Origin: a gamma proteobacterium NOR5-3
GTDB taxonomy: Bacteria; Pseudomonadota; Gammaproteobacteria; Pseudomonadales; Halieaceae
DNA length: 64,000 nucleotides
Assembly: GCA_000158155.1 (NCBI GenBank)
Contig: DS999405.1
Coordinates: forward strand, 319,811 to 383,810
Direction of reading: 5' to 3'
This document shows positions 1-7,931 of this stretch, piece after piece (position 1 is the stretch's first letter; each line of letters begins with the position of its first letter). The notes under the pieces are model-generated. The model was not told where the DNA came from. It saw nothing but the letters and a program-made list of their open reading frames with translations, and made no database searches. Made by a program: the position numbers and the translations under genes.

Positions 1-1021
1 CGAGTGATAGCTTGTCTGATGGACGCCACTGGCCAATGTAACTTGTGCGCTGCAGCCCACCCTCGGCGCTAAAAAATGGTGAGCGTTCGGCAAAAAACTC
101 CCGCTCGGTTGTGCTGTCGCTGTGGGCGAGCTCGTGGGAAAAGTGTTCTTGGCTCAGCGCCGCCGATACACGCCAGCTGTCTTGTGCAAAGCTGTCTTCG
201 CAGTCATTACTGGGCAAAAAAGCGGCGTTGAAACATCCGTCGTAAGCATTGTCGCCTTCCACCTGCCTGGCGACGGCCTCGAGTCGCAGGCTGTCATTCA
301 CGTTCCAGCCAGCGCGGGCGTGGACGGTACGGTTGCTGTAGCCGTCGTCATCCAGGAGGTCGGAGTCGGTGTCCCGGGCGTTAAAGCCGTCGGTGGAAAA
401 TTCGGCGCCGCTGATTAAAAAGTCAACGCTGTCAAAGCTGCCGCCCACCCGTCCGCTGAGCTGCTGGGTGTCATAGCGGCCTTGTTCCGCGGATACGCCG
501 CCGCCCAGGCCTTCCTCCGGTGTGGCGGTGCGAAGATTGATGACTCCTCCGGCGTCTGCACCATAGCTTAAGCCCTGGGGCCCTCGGAGTATTTCTACGC
601 GGGAAATGCCCGCGGTAAGCATTTGCTCCAGGCGGGGACTGACCTGCGGGCTTGAGCTGTCGCTGATATCGATACCGTCGATCACGACCATGGTTCGATA
701 ACTTTCTTCTCCGCGAACGCGAAGGCTGGTTGCCTTACCGGCTCCGCCATTGTTGGTTGCCGCAATAGAAACCTGGGTACGCAGAAGCTCCGGAAGGCTC
801 AGAAACCCTCGCTGTACAATTTCATCCTGAGTTAGCACCGTGACCGACGTGCCCACGTCGCGCAGCGGCATCTCCACGCGGGATGAGCCGACGATGACTT
901 CCTCAAGAACACTCTGCGCGGCTAACTGGGCGCCGGGGATGAGTAGACCACAGGCGAGCAGTGGTCGAATGGGTATGAATCGGCAGCGATGCCGGACCAT
1001 GAATCTTCTGGTCTTGAACAT
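1..1021 (-). CDS. btuB: BtuB-like TonB-dependent receptor, 5' part (cut by window edge)
   Basis: An outer-membrane TonB-dependent receptor of which the N-terminal 340 residues lie in the window; the gene runs off the left edge. After a basic, hydrophobic signal peptide ending near AQLAAQ comes a TonB-box-like stretch (EEVIVGSSR) and a complete plug domain at about residues 45-155. Plug landmarks include LPELLRTQVS, SLRVRGEES, MVVIDGIDI and the conserved VEILRGPQGLSYGADAGGVI. The barrel follows, with a Cys-containing extracellular segment. The plug resembles the BtuB/vitamin B12 receptor class, and the cobalamin riboswitch just upstream supports B12 or another corrinoid as substrate. The ATG lies 8 bases after a GAGG that is paired inside a hairpin, so translation is probably riboswitch-controlled. 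The receptor class is certain; the B12 assignment is inferred mainly from the riboswitch. Confidence 0.88.
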   Translation of the reverse strand, partial: MFKTRRFMVRHRCRFIPIRPLLACGLLIPGAQLAAQSVLEEVIVGSSRVEMPLRDVGTSVTVLTQDEIVQRGFLSLPELLRTQVSIAATNNGGAGKATSLRVRGEESYRTMVVIDGIDISDSSSPQVSPRLEQMLTAGISRVEILRGPQGLSYGADAGGVINLRTATPEEGLGGGVSAEQGRYDTQQLSGRVGGSFDSVDFLISGAEFSTDGFNARDTDSDLLDDDGYSNRTVHARAGWNVNDSLRLEAVARQVEGDNAYDGCFNAAFLPSNDCEDSFAQDSWRVSAALSQEHFSHELAHSDSTTEREFFAERSPFFSAEGGLQRTSYIGQWRPSDKLSL

Positions 1022-1029
1022 GTGTTTGT

Positions 1030-1055
1030 CCTCAATTGCCATAGGGCGATTGAGG
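1030..1055 (-). promoter_or_regulatory. RBS-sequestering hairpin of the cobalamin riboswitch
   Basis: On the minus strand, CCTCAATCGCC and GGCAATTGAGG pair around a 4-base loop, with one A-C mismatch. The 3' arm contains the GAGG Shine-Dalgarno sequence of the receptor gene, 8 bases before its ATG. This is the expected expression platform for translational OFF control by the aptamer upstream. I see no U-tract, so premature transcription termination looks less likely. Confidence 0.8.
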
Positions 1056-1147
1056 GAGGGGATCAAGGAAACAAAATACTGCCTGCGCTGTGCACACTCA
1101 TGCGAGGACTGCATTTAGCGACCTTTAATGAAGCCCTCCGCTCCATC

Positions 1148-1309
1148 GGGTGCTGTCGCCAGGGCAGGTATCGGGCTTGTAGTGCTCTCACACTACCTAC
1201 CGTTGCGGGGGCAGCGCAGGAATGGGTCGTTTGCGAACCGGGGCTCGTCACGACTATGAACCTGCTTCCCTTTTAACCTGACCCAGCGCTTTCGCGACGG
1301 CAGGCACCC
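1148..1309 (-). ncRNA. Cobalamin riboswitch aptamer
   Basis: Read on the minus strand, this leader has the conserved cobalamin-riboswitch landmarks in the right order: GGGTGCC at the 5' end, GGTTAAAAGGGAAGC, then GCTGCCCCCGCAACGGTA, and finally a B12-box-like AGCCCGATACCTGCC. The closing stem P1 can be drawn between GGGTGC...GTCG at the 5' end and CGACAGCACCC at the 3' end. The segment between the CCCCCGCAAC core and the B12 box is short, so this looks like a compact variant. It controls the TonB-dependent receptor starting at 1021 through the hairpin at 1030-1055. Nothing else is evident in the rest of the interval between the receptor and the DUF501 gene. Confidence 0.93.
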
Positions 1310-1379
1310 AAGGCGGAGAGGAGAGTAGGTCCCTGTCCTGTTATTGTCAAACATTGGCTTAGTTCTGCCGGGAGTATTG

Positions 1380-1961
1380 ATGAGCCTGCCGGACGCTTGT
1401 GTCATGACAGACAGCGCCGATAACGGGTATTGTTGCGGTATGAATAGTGCAGCAGAAAACCCCTCCATCGACCAGTCCATGCTCGAGGTTATTGAATCCC
1501 GCCTTGGCCGTTCTCCGAGAGGATTGCGCGCGGTGGCGGTGATCGGTAGCGACAGTCTGCCCTGCGTGATTCGCGTCGCATCACTGGTCGAGGGTAAACC
1601 GTTCCCGACCTTGTTTTGGTTGATAGACCCGGTGCTCAATCTGCGTATCGACCGGGAAGAGGCTGGAGGGCTTATCAACAGGTTTCAGCGCCTTGTAGAC
1701 GAGTCCAGGGAGCTGCAGGGCGCCATGAAAAGCGATCATCAGCGGCACATTCAGCTGCGGGAGTCCTACCTGGCGGGTGGGGAGCGGGAGTTGCTCGAAA
1801 GCCGCGGGCAGTGGGATGCTTTGTCTCGCCGGGGTATCGGAGGTATCGCGGATTTTTCGCGTATCCGCTGTCTGCACACCTGGTATGCAGCGCATCTGGT
1901 AGAGCCCAATACGGTAGGTCGCCTGCTGGACGCTCATTGGGCCGAGTCCGAATTGCAGTGA
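1380..1961 (+). CDS. DUF501 family protein
   Basis: A 193-residue cytosolic protein matching the DUF501 family. Landmarks are SRLGRSPRGLRAVAV at the start of the domain, a CVIRVAS segment, FPTLFWLIDP, RIDREEAGG, and a late GIGGIADFSRIRCLHTWYA with the family's conserved Cys-Leu-His. The biochemical function of DUF501 is not known to me; in other genomes the family can sit near ppx/gppA or cell-division genes. The open frame extends upstream to 1344. I chose 1380 because GGGAG lies 5 bases before that ATG; the ATG at 1440 fits the family N-terminus equally well. It is transcribed away from the riboswitch-controlled receptor. Confidence 0.75.
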   Translation: MSLPDACVMTDSADNGYCCGMNSAAENPSIDQSMLEVIESRLGRSPRGLRAVAVIGSDSLPCVIRVASLVEGKPFPTLFWLIDPVLNLRIDREEAGGLINRFQRLVDESRELQGAMKSDHQRHIQLRESYLAGGERELLESRGQWDALSRRGIGGIADFSRIRCLHTWYAAHLVEPNTVGRLLDAHWAESELQ

Positions 1962-2029
1962 CGCAAAGATCCCGTGTGTAAGGATTGAGGTTTATAGAAC
2001 CGAGAGCGAAGTTAGCGCGTAAGGTAGGC

Positions 2030-2623
2030 ATGTCACGCAATCCTCACAAAAATCCCAATCCTCAGGGTAAGGGCCTGGTGCCGGTGCTCGCGCACTGGAG
2101 CGAAACCCGCCCGTCTACGGTTAACGCAAAAGCGCCTGCCGAATTACTTTTTGACTGGTTTGCTTCCGTATTGGTGCTGTCGGCGAAGTTTCAATTCAAG
2201 CCGGCCTTGGGCACCGTGTACTATCTGTATGCCAGGTCCGGGGATTGGCAGTTGTCTCTGGTGGGCCCCGGTGAGTGGGGCGAGCGGGAGATGGGCGACT
2301 GTCTTGGCACCTGTGAATTGCGGCAGGACATGACCTGGTCCATTGCGCCGGACGAAGGCATCGCAGAAAAACCCCAGCTGCAAAAATCACTGACTGAACT
2401 CGTTGATGCCTTCATGGCAAGTCTGCAAAGCGATGACGCCCTTGAAGATCATCTGCCGGGCTACCGTCGCGAGCTCCCATACTACCAACGCATGCTGGCC
2501 ACGGGCCTTGGTGCCTCCTTGCGCGGCTCGGCGACGGCTACCGATAGCTTGCAAGCGCCTTTGCGGGTACTACTGGAAAACGCCGGGGCTGAACTCCCCC
2601 AGCGGCTTCTTCAGGCTGACTAG
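2030..2623 (+). CDS. DUF2452 family protein
   Basis: A 197-residue soluble protein that fits the DUF2452 family. It opens with NPNPQGKGLVPVLAHW, followed by LLFDWFASVLVLSAKFQFKP, GTVYYLYARS, WQLSLVGPGEW and a Cys pair in GDCLGTCELRQDMTW. No signal peptide or membrane segment is evident and the function is unknown. The open frame reaches upstream to 1985, but the ATG at 2030 has a good upstream AAGG at 7-8 bases and matches the family start. Its stop codon overlaps the stop codon of the convergent carboxypeptidase gene by four bases, leaving no intergenic terminator. Confidence 0.75.
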   Translation: MSRNPHKNPNPQGKGLVPVLAHWSETRPSTVNAKAPAELLFDWFASVLVLSAKFQFKPALGTVYYLYARSGDWQLSLVGPGEWGEREMGDCLGTCELRQDMTWSIAPDEGIAEKPQLQKSLTELVDAFMASLQSDDALEDHLPGYRRELPYYQRMLATGLGASLRGSATATDSLQAPLRVLLENAGAELPQRLLQAD

Positions 2624-4152
2624 TCCATCTGGGATTTCAAAAACGAGCGGATATCCTGCAATAGATCCAGGCGGGCGTCCTCGTTCACATACATCATGTG
2701 GCCCCCACCGTAATAACGGTAGTCCACGCGATCAGCGCTTATGCCATAGCGGTTAAGCGTATATTCGGCATCAAAAAACGGCGTGACAAGATCGTAGTAC
2801 CCCGATGCCACAAGTACCTTGAGGCCGGGGTTCGCCTCCATCGCGCTCACCAGGTTGTGGCTGGTATTCACCCAGTGGGGCTCCCAGGCCTTATCTCGAC
2901 CCTCGGGGTTCCAGTTCCACTCATCACTGAGTCTGGGATCCGCCGGGGAGAGATAGGCGCGATCCCAGTTGACACCCAGATCACTCTGCAGGTAGCTCAT
3001 CATGGCGGCTTTGTAAGCGCCCGAGATGGCATTGCTTGCGGCATCAAAGTCCGCTCGGGCCGTTAAGTCGTCCACGGGATCACCGAGATAGCGGGCATCC
3101 AGACTGCCGACAATCATACCTTGGTCGCGCAGTAACTCTTTGGCAAAGCGGGTGCCAGGCACCCGTAAATTAGCTTTTTCAACGTACTCAGGCGTCAATC
3201 CCGTAAGTCGGGCAAGTTCATCTCGAACCCGCGCCCGGGTGTTGGAATCCAGCGTATTGCCCTTGAATAGAGCAGGAAGAAGCTCATCGACGGCGAAGTC
3301 CCTGGCGGCTTGCACCCACTCTTCAAGACTCGCTCCTTGAGCATCTACGCGCTGGTGATAATAGGCCGTGGCCGCCATGGTTGGGACGTAGGTAATGTGA
3401 GAAATAAGGTTGTCGGCGACATAGGGCGTGGAGCCGGCGTAATCGAGTGCCTGGGAGATAAACACAATGCCATTAAGCGCGACGCTGTGGTCGTTTTCCA
3501 GAATATCCGCGATGAGCGCGGCCCGGGTGGTCCCGTAGCTTTCTCCGAGAAGAAACTTGGGCGAGTTCCAACGTTGATTGACTGTGAGCCAGCGGCGGAT
3601 AAACGCGGCAATTGATTCTGCGTCTTCGGTCAAACCCCAGAATTCTTTTCCGTCGTGATCACCCAGGGCGCGAGAAAAACCGGTGCCTACCGGGTCGATA
3701 AAAACCAGGTCCGTTACATCAAGGATAGTCTCCCGGGACTCGACAAGGGGGTAGGGAGGTGCGCCGGCATGCTCTGCATTTGACGGAACAACCACGCGTT
3801 TGGGACCAAAGGTGCCCATATGCAGCCATAGTGATGCGCTACCCGGGCCCCCGTTCCACACAAAGGTGACGGGACGATCCTTCCCGTCGTCTATCGCCAC
3901 GTAGTCAAAGCTGAAAAGCGCCGCACTGGGCTTCTCACTCTCATCGTACAGGTAGGTCTCCCCGGCCCGGGCACGATACTTCAGCTTGCGGCCGTTAAAT
4001 GTTGCGCTGTGTTGTGTGACAAATTCAGTGGGCGCTGGGGTTTTGCTTGCGGTCACTGCTGCGTCCGCATTGTCTGCGGCACTGTAAGCGGGCGTGGCAA
4101 TCAGCACCATCACCGCGAGGGTTGTCAATCTTAGCTTGCGTGGCCAGGGCAT
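2620..4152 (-). CDS. Secreted serine carboxypeptidase (peptidase S10 family)
   Basis: A 510-residue exported peptidase of family S10, expected to remove C-terminal residues from peptides in the periplasm or outside the cell. A signal peptide ends near TPAYSA. The oxyanion-hole motif WNGGPGSAS is at about residue 100, the nucleophile motif GESYGT has Ser near 205, and the late catalytic Asp and His are in SGYYDLVTP and GGGHMMY. The length is typical of bacterial S10 enzymes, which often lack the extended insertions of the vacuolar form. Two ATGs stand six bases apart; the inner one (4152) has GGAG six bases upstream and is preferred over 4158. The gene is convergent with the DUF2452 gene. Confidence 0.92.
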   Translation of the reverse strand: MPWPRKLRLTTLAVMVLIATPAYSAADNADAAVTASKTPAPTEFVTQHSATFNGRKLKYRARAGETYLYDESEKPSAALFSFDYVAIDDGKDRPVTFVWNGGPGSASLWLHMGTFGPKRVVVPSNAEHAGAPPYPLVESRETILDVTDLVFIDPVGTGFSRALGDHDGKEFWGLTEDAESIAAFIRRWLTVNQRWNSPKFLLGESYGTTRAALIADILENDHSVALNGIVFISQALDYAGSTPYVADNLISHITYVPTMAATAYYHQRVDAQGASLEEWVQAARDFAVDELLPALFKGNTLDSNTRARVRDELARLTGLTPEYVEKANLRVPGTRFAKELLRDQGMIVGSLDARYLGDPVDDLTARADFDAASNAISGAYKAAMMSYLQSDLGVNWDRAYLSPADPRLSDEWNWNPEGRDKAWEPHWVNTSHNLVSAMEANPGLKVLVASGYYDLVTPFFDAEYTLNRYGISADRVDYRYYGGGHMMYVNEDARLDLLQDIRSFLKSQMD

Positions 4153-4352
4153 TGTCATCTCCGAAGCGTAGATAATTTAAGGGTGATCATTCGCGCGGGT
4201 ACTTTGCCGTGTCGGTCCTGCGTTGTCGAGTCGCGCGACTGCCGCTCACACGGGCTGAGGCTGACGCTTCACGTTTGCCTGCCGGGACTGGATTATCAAC
4301 GCAGAAAGCCGCTAGTCTTCACCTACTTTCAGGGCTCTCGGATACTTCAGTC

Positions 4353-5564
4353 ATGTCTTTATTTTTTAAACATGGTGTAGCGGTGACATCGTTAGTTGGC
4401 CTGCTGTGCGTGTTACCTGCCCAGGCGCAGGAGCTTCCGCCGGGACCCGGTAAAGACCTCGTATCAAAGCTCTGCGTGAGCTGTCACAGCACTTCACGGA
4501 TACTGAACTCTGCCGGTTTTGATACCGCGGTGGAGTGGCGCATGTTGATCAACAACATGATTGAGCTCGCCGACCCTCAGGCGGAGACTATCGCTACCTA
4601 TCTGGCGGCTAACTTTCCTGCCCGGGAAGAACGCAAGCCGACGCTGGTTTCGGGTCCGGTCAAGATAGACATTGAAGAATGGATCACGCCGACCCTGGGT
4701 CAACGCTCCCGGGATCCGGTAGAGGCCGTCGATGGCAGCATTTGGTGGACAGGCATGTGGGCGAGTCTGGTGGGTCGTCTTGATCCTCTAACCGGCGATA
4801 TGCAGGAGTTCCATCTGCCGCCTGCGGCCCGCCCACACAGCATTGTTCCTCATGGAGATGGTTCTATCTGGTACACCGGCAATGGCAATGCCAGTATTGG
4901 AAAACTCGATCCGCAGACCGGAATCATCGTTGAGTACCCGACGCAGGCGCTGGATCCTCACACCGCCGCATTTCATCCCAATGGGAATTTGTACTTTACT
5001 GCCCAGCAAGCCGGAATGCTGGGACGCTTGAATCCCGAGACCGGGGAGCTCAAAGAAGTGCAGACCCGCGCACGCCCTTACGGGATCAAGGTAGGTCCCG
5101 ATGGACGATTGTGGGTCGCCTATAACGGCACCAATGCAATCAGTGCTATGGATCCTGACACTATGGCGCTTGAGTTTTTTGCTATCCCCGATGAAAAGAC
5201 GCGGATTCGCCGTCTGGATATCGCCAGTGATGGGCGTGTCTGGTATGTCAATTCGTCGCTGGGACGCATTGGTGTGCTTGATCCCAAAACCGGCGTGACC
5301 AAGGAATGGCCGTCACCGAGCGGTCCCAGGTCGCATCCTTATGCCATTGCGGTGATCGATGATGTGATCTGGTACAACGAGTCGGGTATGCGCCCCGATG
5401 CGCTGGTACGTTTTGATCCGGCCACTGAACGTTTTCAGAGCTGGGCCATACCCTCCGGCGTGGGCATCGTGCGTCATGTGTGGGTGACTCGAGAGGGTGA
5501 TTTGCTCATTCATCAAAGCAGTAGTAACCGCGTGGGGCGGGTCCGCATTCAAAGCGCGGATTGA
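4353..5564 (+). CDS. Periplasmic cytochrome c / Vgb-like beta-propeller protein
   Basis: A 403-residue exported protein with two parts. After a signal peptide ending in LPAQAQ comes a small cytochrome c-like domain with a single haem-binding CVSCH at about residues 41-45 and a helical segment to about 95. The rest is a beta-propeller of repeated units with consensus LDP.TG....(Y/F).(L/I)P and G.(I/V/L)W(Y/F)(T/V), typical of the streptogramin B lyase (Vgb)/SMP-30-like propellers. Such fusions usually act as periplasmic oxidoreductases or sensors rather than antibiotic lyases. No substrate can be read from the sequence. The frame is open from 4209, but only the ATG at 4353 gives a signal peptide directly at the N-terminus. 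The next gene starts 13 bases after the stop, suggesting co-transcription. Confidence 0.8.
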   Translation: MSLFFKHGVAVTSLVGLLCVLPAQAQELPPGPGKDLVSKLCVSCHSTSRILNSAGFDTAVEWRMLINNMIELADPQAETIATYLAANFPAREERKPTLVSGPVKIDIEEWITPTLGQRSRDPVEAVDGSIWWTGMWASLVGRLDPLTGDMQEFHLPPAARPHSIVPHGDGSIWYTGNGNASIGKLDPQTGIIVEYPTQALDPHTAAFHPNGNLYFTAQQAGMLGRLNPETGELKEVQTRARPYGIKVGPDGRLWVAYNGTNAISAMDPDTMALEFFAIPDEKTRIRRLDIASDGRVWYVNSSLGRIGVLDPKTGVTKEWPSPSGPRSHPYAIAVIDDVIWYNESGMRPDALVRFDPATERFQSWAIPSGVGIVRHVWVTREGDLLIHQSSSNRVGRVRIQSAD

Positions 5565-5577
5565 GTGTTTCCGGCTA

Positions 5578-6174
5578 ATGGACTACTACACAGAAAACGC
5601 AGCCCGGTTAAGCCGGCGTTACCGTAGCCGTAGTGCAGAGGACGTGCATAGAGACTGGTTGTCTTTGGTCGGCGCAGGTCGAACGCCGGGGCTGGCTTGT
5701 GATGTGGGCGCCGGTTCCGGGCGCGATGCCCAATGGTTGGCGAAGCAGGGCTGGTCGGTTGTAGCGGTGGAGCCGAGTGCGGGTATGCGCGAGCTGGCTA
5801 TGGCCGACAACATCGCACAGCTCGAGTGGGTCGACGATAGCTTGCCCGACCTCGCGGTGCTGTCGGCGCGGCCCCAACGCTTTGACCTGATACTGGTGTC
5901 TGCGGTGTGGCAACATTTGGAGCCTGCTGCCCGGGCGGGTGCCGTGGCGGCCTTGAGCCATTTGTTGCGCCCCCAGGCTCTTCTTGTGATCACGCTACGA
6001 CATGGCAGTGACACTGATGAAAACGCACTGCGGGGTTTCTTCACCGTGTCTGCCGTGGAGTTAGAGGCGCAGGCACAGGCAGCGGGTTTGACCCTGGTGT
6101 CGTGCCGGCGTCGCGACGACGAGGCTCGCGCGCATATCCAATGGGAAACCTGTGTGTTTAGCAAACGGGCCTGA
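5578..6174 (+). CDS. SAM-dependent class I methyltransferase
   Basis: A 198-residue Rossmann-fold methyltransferase. Motif I is seen as CDVGAGSGRDAQWLAKQGW near residue 40 and is followed by the acidic/proline motif II VVAVEPS. Later, FDLILVSAVWQHL corresponds to the region after motif IV. The substrate cannot be inferred; the fold is shared by small-molecule and protein methylases. It probably forms a two-gene unit with the cytochrome/propeller gene. The start at 5578 was chosen because the N-terminus (MDYYTENAARLSRRY) is typical of this family; an upstream in-frame start at 5497 would overlap the previous gene. A hairpin overlaps the stop codon. Confidence 0.85.
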   Translation: MDYYTENAARLSRRYRSRSAEDVHRDWLSLVGAGRTPGLACDVGAGSGRDAQWLAKQGWSVVAVEPSAGMRELAMADNIAQLEWVDDSLPDLAVLSARPQRFDLILVSAVWQHLEPAARAGAVAALSHLLRPQALLVITLRHGSDTDENALRGFFTVSAVELEAQAQAAGLTLVSCRRRDDEARAHIQWETCVFSKRA

Positions 6175-6186
6175 TTTACAGGCCCG
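6166..6186. terminator. Hairpin between convergent genes
   Basis: CGGGCCTG and CAGGCCCG form a perfect 8-bp stem with a 5-base AT loop, overlapping the stop codon of the methyltransferase and lying just beyond the stop of the convergent hydrolase-cyclophilin gene. A short T-run (TTGTTTTATC) follows at some distance on the plus strand and TTTGC follows directly on the minus strand. It probably acts as a bidirectional terminator. Confidence 0.6.
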
Positions 6187-6196
6187 GGAGCTTGTT

Positions 6197-7894
6197 TTAT
6201 CGGATAGTGGCGCGGCTTATAAAATCCAGCAATGGATAGTTGCTGTGCAGGTACTCGCTGCCTCCGGTTTCCAGTGGTCTTTGCTTGCCGCCGCGAAGGC
6301 CGCCACCGGCACTCTCGCCGTAGAGTCCGTATAAGCGGTCCACCACGTCCATGCCGTTTATGACCCTGCCAAAACTTGCAAATCCCCCGGCGTCGAGTCT
6401 TGTATTGTCGACGGTGTTGATAAAGATCTGCGTGCTTCGGGTATTCGGCCCCGTCATTGCAAAGGCAATGGTGCCGCGCAGGTTACTGCCAAGAACCGGG
6501 TCATCAATGATCATGCGATCTTTCCATAGGGCGTTCACGGCAGGCTCGCCGTGCACACCAAACTGCGCGATGAACCCCGGTACCACTCGATTGATATGTA
6601 CTGTGTCGTAGAAACCGGCGTTGATCAGCTGATAAAAACGATCAGCACCCAAAGGTGCCAGACGCCGCTCGACTTCGATGCTAAACCGGCCCTCGGTGGT
6701 ATCAAAGTCTGCGACAAATATGTCCGGTGCCCGAGTGCTCCAGATCGCGGCGTCAGGATCGTTTAAGGCACTGTAATCGCGGGCGGGCGCGGCATCCTGA
6801 GCGTTCGTGGTCTGAAGAAAGCGCGCCAGGTACGGCCCCCAGATGCTGGGTAAGGAATGGGTGCCATGCCCCCGGGTCAATGGTGAAATATCCAGCGTGA
6901 CTGCCTGGCCTTGGGGAACTTGCCTGATATGTGATTCCAGGAGCATGAGCTCCGGTGGGTTTACCTGATCATCGGCAGAGTTGATCGCCAGTAGCGGAGC
7001 TGTGATTTCTCCAAGCCGCGGGGCAGGGTTGTAGTCTCTGGACGCGTCAAAAGCATAAATAAGATCGTTGGCATCCATCGCAGCGCTGTATCGGTTCAGG
7101 CTGGCGTCGAGCATGGCTTCTGCGGCGACTCTTGTCGGCGCCAGTTCCTGATATTGCAGGGGACTGGATACCATAAATATGAGCGGGTAGAGCGCTTCGC
7201 GAAGCCCGGCAGGTTGGGTCGTGTAAAACCCGTCCTGATAATCCGGGTCGTTCTTCACCGCATCGATAATCATTTTTCGCAGCATGCGATTGCGCCCGGC
7301 GATTTCCACGGGAAGGCTTGCCAGAGGCATGAGCGCGTCCATAAACCCCGGATATTCATAACCCCAAACCCAGCTCAGCATGCCGCCCATGGAGGTGCCC
7401 GTCACCAGCCGAAGGTGATTGATCTTTAAATGGTCTGTGAGCAGTCGGTACTGCGCATGCACCATGTCGTTGTAGCTGTACCTGGGGAAGTCTCCCGCAG
7501 AGCTGTTGCTGGGCTTACTGGACTGGCCATGGCCTATGCCGTCGGTGAGAACGATGAAATAGCGGGAGGCGTCGAGAATGCCGCCAGGCTCGAACAGTAC
7601 GCCGGCGAATTGCTCCCGCAGAAAGCCGGCGCCGCTGCCCGTGGTGCCGTGCATGATCAATACCGCATTGGTGACTTTGCCGCTGGCGTTACGCCTGGGT
7701 TTGCCCAACGTTCTGTAGTGCTGCGTAAGCGCTTCAGTACTGCCATCTTCGTAGCTGAAGCTGTCAATGGTAAACGAGCCTTCTACAGATTCCAGCGCGT
7801 GCACTGAAGCGGCCCCCCATACGCTTAGGCAGAGCGCTGCGACAAAGCGCCTGATGACAGCGTGGGACTGGCGTTTGCTAAAAAGGTACAACAT
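6197..7894 (-). CDS. Exported alpha/beta hydrolase fused to a cyclophilin domain
   Basis: A 565-residue exported two-domain protein. After a signal peptide (to about residue 34) comes an alpha/beta-hydrolase domain, residues about 40-370, of the homoserine acetyltransferase-like class. It has MHGTTGSG at the oxyanion loop, the nucleophile elbow GTSMGG with Ser near 168, a late acidic SADDQ and a GHGTHS histidine. A Thr/Ala-rich linker leads to a cyclophilin-type peptidyl-prolyl isomerase domain from about 390 to 530, with FYDTVHINRVVPGFIAQFG, GTIAFAMTG, STQIFIN and FGRVINGMDVVD. The usual FHR catalytic segment reads INR, so the key arginine is present but the neighbouring residues differ. The open frame extends to 8029; the ATG at 7894 puts the signal peptide at the start. 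The single long frame and continuous coding pattern argue against a frameshift artefact. Confidence 0.85.
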   Translation of the reverse strand: MLYLFSKRQSHAVIRRFVAALCLSVWGAASVHALESVEGSFTIDSFSYEDGSTEALTQHYRTLGKPRRNASGKVTNAVLIMHGTTGSGAGFLREQFAGVLFEPGGILDASRYFIVLTDGIGHGQSSKPSNSSAGDFPRYSYNDMVHAQYRLLTDHLKINHLRLVTGTSMGGMLSWVWGYEYPGFMDALMPLASLPVEIAGRNRMLRKMIIDAVKNDPDYQDGFYTTQPAGLREALYPLIFMVSSPLQYQELAPTRVAAEAMLDASLNRYSAAMDANDLIYAFDASRDYNPAPRLGEITAPLLAINSADDQVNPPELMLLESHIRQVPQGQAVTLDISPLTRGHGTHSLPSIWGPYLARFLQTTNAQDAAPARDYSALNDPDAAIWSTRAPDIFVADFDTTEGRFSIEVERRLAPLGADRFYQLINAGFYDTVHINRVVPGFIAQFGVHGEPAVNALWKDRMIIDDPVLGSNLRGTIAFAMTGPNTRSTQIFINTVDNTRLDAGGFASFGRVINGMDVVDRLYGLYGESAGGGLRGGKQRPLETGGSEYLHSNYPLLDFISRATIR

Positions 7895-7931
7895 GCCTTG
7901 AATCGCCTTGGAGCAGTGAATAAAAGAGATC

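Noticed and set aside
4353-5564. Virginiamycin B lyase (antibiotic resistance) as function
   Set aside because: Only the propeller fold is shared; the haem domain and context do not support a streptogramin lyase.
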